Assembly (NCBI RefSeq): GCF_918797505.1
Contig: NC_092795.1
Coordinates: 63,111,056 to 63,175,055 of the forward strand
DNA: 64,000 nucleotides
Direction: 5' to 3'
DNA from: Bemisia tabaci
Lineage: Eukaryota > Arthropoda > Insecta > Hemiptera > Aleyrodidae
Notes under the pieces: generated by a model
The model's input: the letters and a program-made list of their open reading frames with translations, nothing else
Database searches by the model: none
Told to the model about the DNA's origin: nothing
Translations under genes and position numbers: made by a program
Shown: positions 27,033 through 36,000 of the stretch, in pieces
Layout of the letters: every line of letters starts with the position of its first letter
How positions within the stretch are numbered: the stretch's first letter is position 1

Positions 27033-30000
27033 CGACTGTGATGGGATGTCGTAGCTCCACATTCACAAAAATAAATTGCCGTGACAAAGTAAACTGTTGC
27101 GTCGCGGAAAAAGAGAAATAATGGGGACTACCTCAACTTTTACCGTTCCCTCTTTCTTACTCCTTATACTTTTCTTTTCAGAGCATATGATTTTCAATCT
27201 CTTGATTGTGCACCTAAATTGCTACCCCTCCCTCGTCAATGACCCCTTGGATCTTCGCTACTCTTGAGTGCCTGTCGTTATTTATGGGCGGCTATCCCAT
27301 CCACTCTAAATTCCAACCATCAAAATACAATTCCACAACAAACTAAACTGTCTGTATCGTGCAGATTTACAGGAAGATGACAAAAGCGTGTTTTTGTTTC
27401 CTATCGGATTACCCTACCAGAGTCCTGAGCTGTATTATTGGCAAAAATTCTTGGCGCATACACGTACGTGAAAATCTGAGCGATCTCGGTTTTTCATCAA
27501 ATCACGTGAGTGGATTACCCGTCATTCATTATTTCGTTGAGCTCATGTGCATTTCAAATTTTACCGCGAGTCTATTTTTTATTAAAAATGGCCGACTTTT
27601 CAATAAAAAAATACAAACTCATCGGTCGGCTTGACTCATGCCAATCCGATTGAAAACAAAAACTCGCCTGAAGCGCCGATCTTCGATTACCTCACAGCGA
27701 TCGGTGAATGTCCACGAACGTCTCGATCTTAGCGGTGTCACAGTTGAGTGGGTAAAATTCGCCCACAACACATTGTTTCTCGTCAGGAGCCGGGGAGATC
27801 CCCGACGAAACGGCAACGCTGCAATCTTGGGCCTCATTAGTCAAGTTGCGAGCCAGACTGAGCTCGTAAAGTCATTAAAATGTCGGTGCATGTAAATACG
27901 CGGGCAGAAGCAGTCGGCCGATCCCAGCGAGAATAACTTCATTGCACCGCCCACGCTGTCGCGAGCTACTGATTCGGTAAACACACATTTCCCACCGTTG
28001 TCAAATCTATACTTCGACCCCGGAAAAGATCCTTCAACTGGACCACATTTCGCAATGAGGAGCTTCAGAAATATCACAACGACAATGAAATGCCGCAATC
28101 AGACGCTGAATTTAGCAGCTGAATGTGGAAGTCAACAGTCATCGCCCAACGGCTGAAATTTAGCAAATTCGAGTTATTTTCATCCAGATGTGTATCAAAT
28201 CTACTCGAATAGTTCAGACAAATTCAAAATTGGTCCGATGGTTGCTGAGAATCGTTGCTGAATTTTGCGCGTGACGCGCAAAATTCAGGCATCGGGCCGA
28301 TGACTTCCACATTCAAGCCACATTCAGCTCCCACATTCAGCGTGTGATTGCGGTGAAACTGCAAAAACGCCTACTTCGTTTTCGGTGTTTCCAAATCCAT
28401 ACGCTCCTTTTTTTCTCATTTTCGGGGAGAACGGACCAACATCATGACTCGGAATCACAGAATACTTCCCATACAAAGAAAAAGAATCACAAAAAAGAGG
28501 ATATGACTTCAAGTGCTTGTCTGTTTAAAAAATAAAGTGTTGGGAGAATTCTGCTACACCGCAAGTCGAGATACGCATCTTGGCAGTTTCACCGTCGATA
28601 AATGTCATCAGTTTCCGACAGTGATCAGATAGGTGCTTTATAGATCAGGTAGGTGCTTTTATGGATCAGATAGGTGCTTTTATGGATCAGATAGGTGCTT
28701 TTATAGATGAGCCATAGAGAGCGTGGCTCTTTTAAGGAACTTTCTTATCGCGATCAAGTTCAAGGTCTGCAAATGTTGTTTTGAAAATGTTCGTGTATTT
28801 TCAATATAATTTGACGAACTTTCCTTGATGTCAAACATTTCAATTATGAAGAAAGGAGGTTGTCATGGCAGCTTTGAAATAACGTGGAAATGCGATCAAG
28901 CCTCTCTGACTTTCAGCCTTTCATCCAGTTTCTTATTAATACACAAAAACTCGCGAGAACTCTTAACTTTCACCAATCCCCGAATATGCGAACCTTTGTT
29001 GACAACAAGGCATCAAGTTTTCACGTTAAAAACTTTTCCATCGGTGTAATATGTGTTTGTTCTCACAATCAGAGGCGCCTCAGATCGGATTAAAAAAACT
29101 TCAAGTCTCAAGGTTTGAGCGCGCGAACAGGTAATTTTCCGGCGGAAGGGAGTCGTTCTCAGTGTTTCATACAGTTTGTTGCGTCATCCATTACGAGGAG
29201 TGAATTTTCCGTTTCGATATACAGGGACGTCAGTGAGCATTATAGCCCTGGATTCTCTTTGAGTCACCGGAATAATTGCTAAGACGACCAAAATTCCCCT
29301 CGGTCAGCCAACATTTAAGTTGTATTAAAGAGAACATCAGAGTGAAAATCTTTAGGGGCAAAAGCTCTTCGTATGGACCCGAGCTTACTTCACTGATGTA
29401 TGAACCAATAATTATCTACATTTTATGTAAAGATGTTTATACAGAAGGTTGGTGACGTAGCCAACGTGCGTTAAAAACCAGCATGAAGCTGAAAATCTCA
29501 ATACAGAGGGAAAAAGCTCATTTGAGCACAATTTGTCCTCGAAGAGTTGTGCTGTTAGGCGCAACACTAGTTACGACCATTCACCGATTCATTATAGATG
29601 TTTATGTATATCAGAAATTTTATATATAATTAGTTAATTTTATTAGAGACATTTAGCATCTCAGGCTATTAATGTCTTTTCAGAAATTATGAAGGGTGAG
29701 TGCAAATACAAAAATTTAGATTCTTAACTTAATGGAAGCAAAAACTTTCAAAATTTTGGTTGTAACGCTGGGATCATCGTAGGTTTAATTTATTTATATT
29801 TGAATGATTCAATTGTCTAGGCGTTGAATTTATGAAGAAGACTGGGAAAGTAAAATATTGGTTGGATTTAAATTTCATTATTGACGCGATTTATGTGCAT
29901 TATCCTGAAATGCGACAGAGGAAGATTATTGCGAGAAAGTTGCGAAGGAACTCGAGAAATTTTGAGTGATAAAGATGAAACGAACAGCGCTAGATTTAGA

Positions 30001-33000
30001 TTATTCTATTCTCAAAGTAAACGAATTTTTCTGCCCTCTTTCCCCTCCCTTTCCCATGATTATATACGATCTAATTTTCTTTGTTTTCAGAAGGAATGCT
30101 ACTATACTGCCGTGCTAAGGAAAAACGCCGTATGAGCCCTCAGGCGTTACCAAATTTCCTTCGACAAATCGCTAGTTTACAGGAAACTTTGTGAATATTT
30201 TTTCTCCAATTTTTCAGAGTATTTTGTTCGTTATTTTATCTAAAATGTCTGCAAATTTCGAGGAAAAATATGCAAAAATGTTGTCAAAAGTACATGTTTT
30301 ATCAGGGAAATGTGGCAACTCTCGAATGTTCATACGGTGCTCTTCCTTTAGCACCACAGTATAATTAAGAGACGAAACTCATACCTCGTATTTATTCGAA
30401 GATACGAGTGTATTTGTAAATTTTCTGGCGGCGTTTTGAAAAATGTTGTCAGTTCCTCCTGTCCTTGAGACAGTCTGCAGCCTGCCTAACGTGGAAGTTC
30501 AATGCCTTTTAAGATGTTGAAGGTATATATGGGGAATTCCCCAATTTCTGTCTAGCTCTGCCGTACCTTGGTACTTGAGCGTTTCAATATTTGTAGCAAG
30601 ATTTAAAAAACAGCAGATTCTTTTTCTATTTGTATTTTAAGCAGTTTTTAAGCTTTTATACACTTTTCTGCCATGATTTGAATGTATAAAATTGTAATCA
30701 TTTAAAACTTTTCAGGATACAGTTGAAGAATGATTTCTATAATATTCACATAATCTTCCAGAAGCGTACCAAAGCCAAGGCCAATAAAACACGGAAAACA
30801 TGATTTCGGGCTATTTGCATCTTCATGCTCCAAAATCGAAGGTGCGTATTAAATTCAGGCCCCACGCAATTCATAATACGTTAGAGTCATCTCTAGCCTC
30901 TCCTTCATCAATGTTAATGCAATTGAACTTTGAGGAATGATAAATAACAAGGTTGACGAGACATGGAAGCTGGTGTATATTGTGGGAGTATGTTGGGCAT
31001 GTTTTGGAATTTTGGAATGAAACACCGAAAAAAAAGTTGCTGTAGTAACAACCCGGATGTTAAAAATATGTGCGACAACTTTTGAATGTTGTTATTAACA
31101 CCCTGGCTGTTAAAGTAAAAGGAATAAAAGTAAGGTTGGTAAAGTGAAGGATGTCACTTTAACAGCCAGAGTGTCAATAACAACATTCAAGAATTGTCGC
31201 ACATATTTTTAACATCCGGGATGTTACTACAACAACTTTTTTGTGGGGCAAATGCAGGCTCTTAAAAAAATTTAACTGCCTGATGCAGGAAAAAAACTGA
31301 TGGGAAACACGCAAACAAAAAATCCTCATCACTGACAAATTTGTGACACGAGTTTGAAGAATGGGATTTGAGAATTACTGTTTGGTACTCAAAAATTCAT
31401 ATTTTGACACCCTAAAATTTAAAAACCGCAACATTCTTAGTTGTCAGACGAAATACCGCTCCGTAATCATCTCTCTATTTCAAATGCTGGATTTATAAGA
31501 AACTAGTAGAATCAATGTGCAGTGGCACTGCTGACAGGGTACGGTGGACGTTTTACTCTAAAAATTTGCTACGCCATGGTAGTAAAAAATCTTTGATGTA
31601 AATTGCCTCCGAGGACAATGTGAAACATTCTATGAATTTTTCTTTTGATTTTGAAGAATAATCTCACAAAATCTCAAAGCAGAACGTTGCTTATTTTATT
31701 TCTATAAAAAGCACACACACGTGAGAGTGTATAAATCCGTTTACATACAAAAGTTCCTCTTACAAGAGTCCTTTCTCAGTATCTCAACCAACAGGTGCAA
31801 ACAATTAGCGATGGTAACGCCTTGATGCAACTATTCGTGCTTTGTAAATGTCCGTGTTGCATACACACATCAATTGAAGGCACTCCGGATATTCTTGCTC
31901 TAGTCTCAAGTAGCAAATTGCGCGACGCACCTTTACGAGTAACGGGGAGGTGTCTTTTTTCTATGCGAAAGGATCGTGAAACCTAAGAGGAAGGGCAATA
32001 AGTGGCCGTTCAGCATCCTCCTTGCTTATTGGAGAGAAACGTTTTACCAGTGGCTTACAAAAGCAGGTCACGCATTGCCTCAGTAAGAATTTTCGAAACG
32101 CCTTCAATTTTTTGTTTATGCAATACGGACATCCATGGCGCAGGAATAGTTGTATCCAACCGTTATCCTTAGTTTGCCAAGCATCACACACAAAACTACC
32201 ATAAAAACGTTGAAAGCTGTCTAATTTCCTCTCATAAGTGTGTACTTCTTCCACAAAACAAGTAAAACAAGCTACTCCATAGGATGTTTCATATTGTGTT
32301 CAATGTTTCACGTGTTTGATGTGTTAAAATTCTAGATACGAGTATATTACCTTGCTCCATTGCTGTTTGCAAATGAAACGAAAATATTCACCATTTTATC
32401 ATATCATTATCTTTAAACCAGTTTCCATCATACAACAATATGAGTACAACAACTCTCAGTCAAGAATATTAAGGAATTTCCCTTGTAAATTGTGACAAAA
32501 TAACTCTGTGTATCAACAACATGTCAGCAATTTTTTCGAAATATCTTCAAAATTGTCAGGATCTTTTACAAAATTATTGCAAATCGCGTTCACAATTATT
32601 TTAGAACATGTCCATGACATTACAAAAATATTCTCATGCGCTTCCCGACGAAAATTTTGAAAAAAAAAAATTAATGCGAATATTTGAAGGAATCCTGAAA
32701 CCATTTGAAAATTGAATTATTTTTCAGAACATTTTAAAAAATTTCTCACGATTTTTAAAAAAATAATGTAAAAATACTGTCAGATGTAGCACTACCTAAC
32801 AGCCCAACATTTGAAGGGTATTTTTAAATAAATTGATTTGAAACAATTTTCAATTTCCTCGATTACTGCATTATTCTAAGCCTGACTTGCTCAAATGACA
32901 CGACAGCCAATTTTACGGCATATTTTTCTTCGTGTTAGCTTAATTTTTCTGCGTTTAAAGAGCCACGGGAATAATTGGTCTGGAGACGCCACGCCACGCC

Positions 33001-36000
33001 GACGACCGCGCGCCGCAACTTTTCAATAGATCCACCTGATCGGCAGATTGGCACTATGGAGCACAATCAAAACTTGAATGTTGTCTGCAGCCATTGTGAC
33101 CGACACTTGATAAGGAAAAACGGATGCGTCGGCGTCGTCGTCAAAGCGCCGCCGTGCCGGACACGATAGCGCCATAGTTAGAGCCGGAGCAGGTTACAAA
33201 GTAAACCGCTGCATGCTCTCTGATGTCATTTTAATTGACTCCCACCATCTCAATTCCACCGTTAGTATTATTGCCAGATGCTGCGATGAGAGGCTCAAGA
33301 GTTTCATTTCAATCACAGCTGACCTGTCTCCACGTACATTGAGAAAAATATTCAACCGGAATAATGGATATCCCAGGACGTTAAAAAAAATCGAGTTTTA
33401 GCAATACTTAAACGCTTAGTCTTCAGGAAGACGATTTTCGATTCTCAGGGCTGGAGACTTCAGCTCCGTGACTGACAACTGTACTGCCGCGCTAAGGAAA
33501 AACGATGTATGAACCTTCAGGCGTTGCCAAATTTCCTTTGGTAAATTTAAAGAAAGACTTCTGAATATTGTTTGGTCAATTTCTCAGATAATTTTGTTTG
33601 AAATTTGATCTGAATTTTCTGAAAATGTCCTTGTGGCCGAAGTTTTTTTCTATTACACTTCAGGTGTGGTATCTTCTACCTTTTTGCAGCCGATCAAAGT
33701 GTGGAATTTTGTAAGCGTACTTCAGCTCTAAAATTTGTCCATGCTTCAAAGTAACGTCGTAGTAGGAGTAAGAAATGAAGTAGGATAATCGAGGGTAATA
33801 AATGGTAGGCACACGTCACCAAAATCTTTATTTTGATGCAATTTTGATCAGATATGTCAACAGTGCTGGACACTAGCGCAGAGGAGGAAACTGTGTGTAG
33901 TCTAAAGTACGAGTGTTTTCGTCACGAATGAACGATTGTCTGATGAAGGAAAAAGGCTGGACGCTGGACCTCTTCAGTCGGTCAAATCTCAGGACACTCA
34001 TCCAGCGCTCATGGAATTTTAGGTTATTATAGTTTAGTTTTTGCTGCGATATGACAACTCTGCAGTCTGATCTTGAACTGGAGTAATCGAATAATAATTA
34101 ACCGTTCATAGGATAGGGGAAAACGGTTTAAGTTTCACACTGTATGATGGTGGAGCAAAACTTCCTCAAGACTTAAAAAGATATTTCCCACTCTTTAACT
34201 GATGGAATATTCTCTATGAAGGCATGGCCACTACATCAGAACAAGACTCTGTCACCCGCGTCCTTTATCCATTTTTCAAGAATGGAATATTTTCATGGGC
34301 TGCATGGAGGAACATAATTCGCCTATCATTGTCCTATCGGGAAAATGTAAAAGCTGTGTCGGTATAGTGATTCGAATTTAAAAGGCAGTGCGCGTGTGCT
34401 TTAGAGTACCTGTATAGGGAGAGTAGCGACAGATCGGTTCATAGAGGGCTTAGGGCCCAAAAGTGCAGCCACCCTTCTGAGCAACTTCTAACACACAAAA
34501 TTTCACTGCCAGCCTACAGATTCCAATTCTAACCAAGATGGCTAAGAATGTACATAAATGAGCGTTTCTTCCGCAAAAATAAGTAAATTTATGCAAAAAG
34601 TAAGCCAAATACATGCTTTCTAAACGACGGTTCGTAACAGTTGTATTTGTAAATCGCTCTGGAAATTCGAAATTCATAGGTTGGCTGCCTTTTGGGCCCT
34701 AACTTTATTCGCGGAGGCATCGGTGAAGGCCTGATAAACTTTCGGAGTTTCAGATCTGTCGCTACTCTCCCTATACAGGTACTCTAGGTGTGCATTTGCG
34801 CTCATACTTCCGATCTATCGGACATCCGTCTATGCTGCCGTCCTACAGAAGAGAGCAGTATGTAAATCGACTCTAAATAGAGCTTCGGAGCGCTTAAAAG
34901 CAGCTGCCAATCGTGGTTCGCGCTGGACGGAGTTGAGCCCATGTTTCGTAACACGGCAGTGTATGCAAATTTGAGAGAGCAAAAACAGAAGCGGCGCTAC
35001 ACCGGACTCGTGGGCGGCAAATTCAAAGCCTCTTCAAAAACAACATAGTTGTCACGTGGATTTATTGGGTATTTATCCTTGATGCTCACCTTAAGCAGCT
35101 AAAGGATGAAAATACTCCCTTAGCAGAAGACTGAAAATATCAAAAAAATATGTGATAAGAAAAACCATGAAATCCATAAATATAATGATGTAATCCATCT
35201 TCCGGATTTTTTTACGTACCTCTGCATTCCCGAATTCATGTGTGAAATTCTGAAATTATGATTACTCTCTCAGACTCTTTCATGAGTTCTTTTCCCGTGC
35301 AACCCTCTAACCCGTAAAAAATGGGGTGATCTGAAGTAGTGTACATTTTCCAATAGTGTAATAGTCCACGAGCTCGTGATTTTCAGAACTTACATTCCAT
35401 GCGCCAATGAGCCGATTTCGCCAGACACAGAATCGTGTTTGAATACGGATGAAACTTATGAATCGGCAAAAAGGAGTTATGATTTTAATCTATTGTATTT
35501 TTTTCTTTTTTTAAGAATAGCTTTTTGCTCAAAATAATTTCTCATTCAAATCAAAATACATTTTATCCCCGATGGTAAAACGATTTTTGTCTGGATGAAC
35601 AAAGAAGAAAACATCTCACTTGAAAAAGAAAAATATGTAGAAAAAAATCACTTTCTATTTAATCAAAAAAGCAAATTCTTGATATCCTAACCAAGGAAAA
35701 TATTTGTTGTAAAATTTAAAAAAAAAATGTTGACCGTTTTTTTTCCCCCAGAGCACATCTGAGTGTCATCGCCAAGGTTCGGGAGGTGGGCCAGATAATC
35801 GAAAATATTACGTAGCCCACATGACACGTTCTCATGAATGGGACAAGCACACCGGACAACTTTCACTTTCATAGCTCATTACGGACGAGACCCAGAGACG
35901 ACACTCCTAGTATGTGCCTGTGTCATGTGCGGTGTCCTCCTCATAATTGGTCAAAGACCGTACCGAGTGTATTTGAAACGGGCCATGTCCAACCCAAACA

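Noticed and set aside
26897..27121. Frame with poly-Lys
   Set aside because: Caused by a poly-A run beside MITE copy D.
32975..33169. GC-rich plus-strand frame of 64 codons
   Set aside because: No motif, short, in a repeat-like GC-rich patch of spz intron 1.
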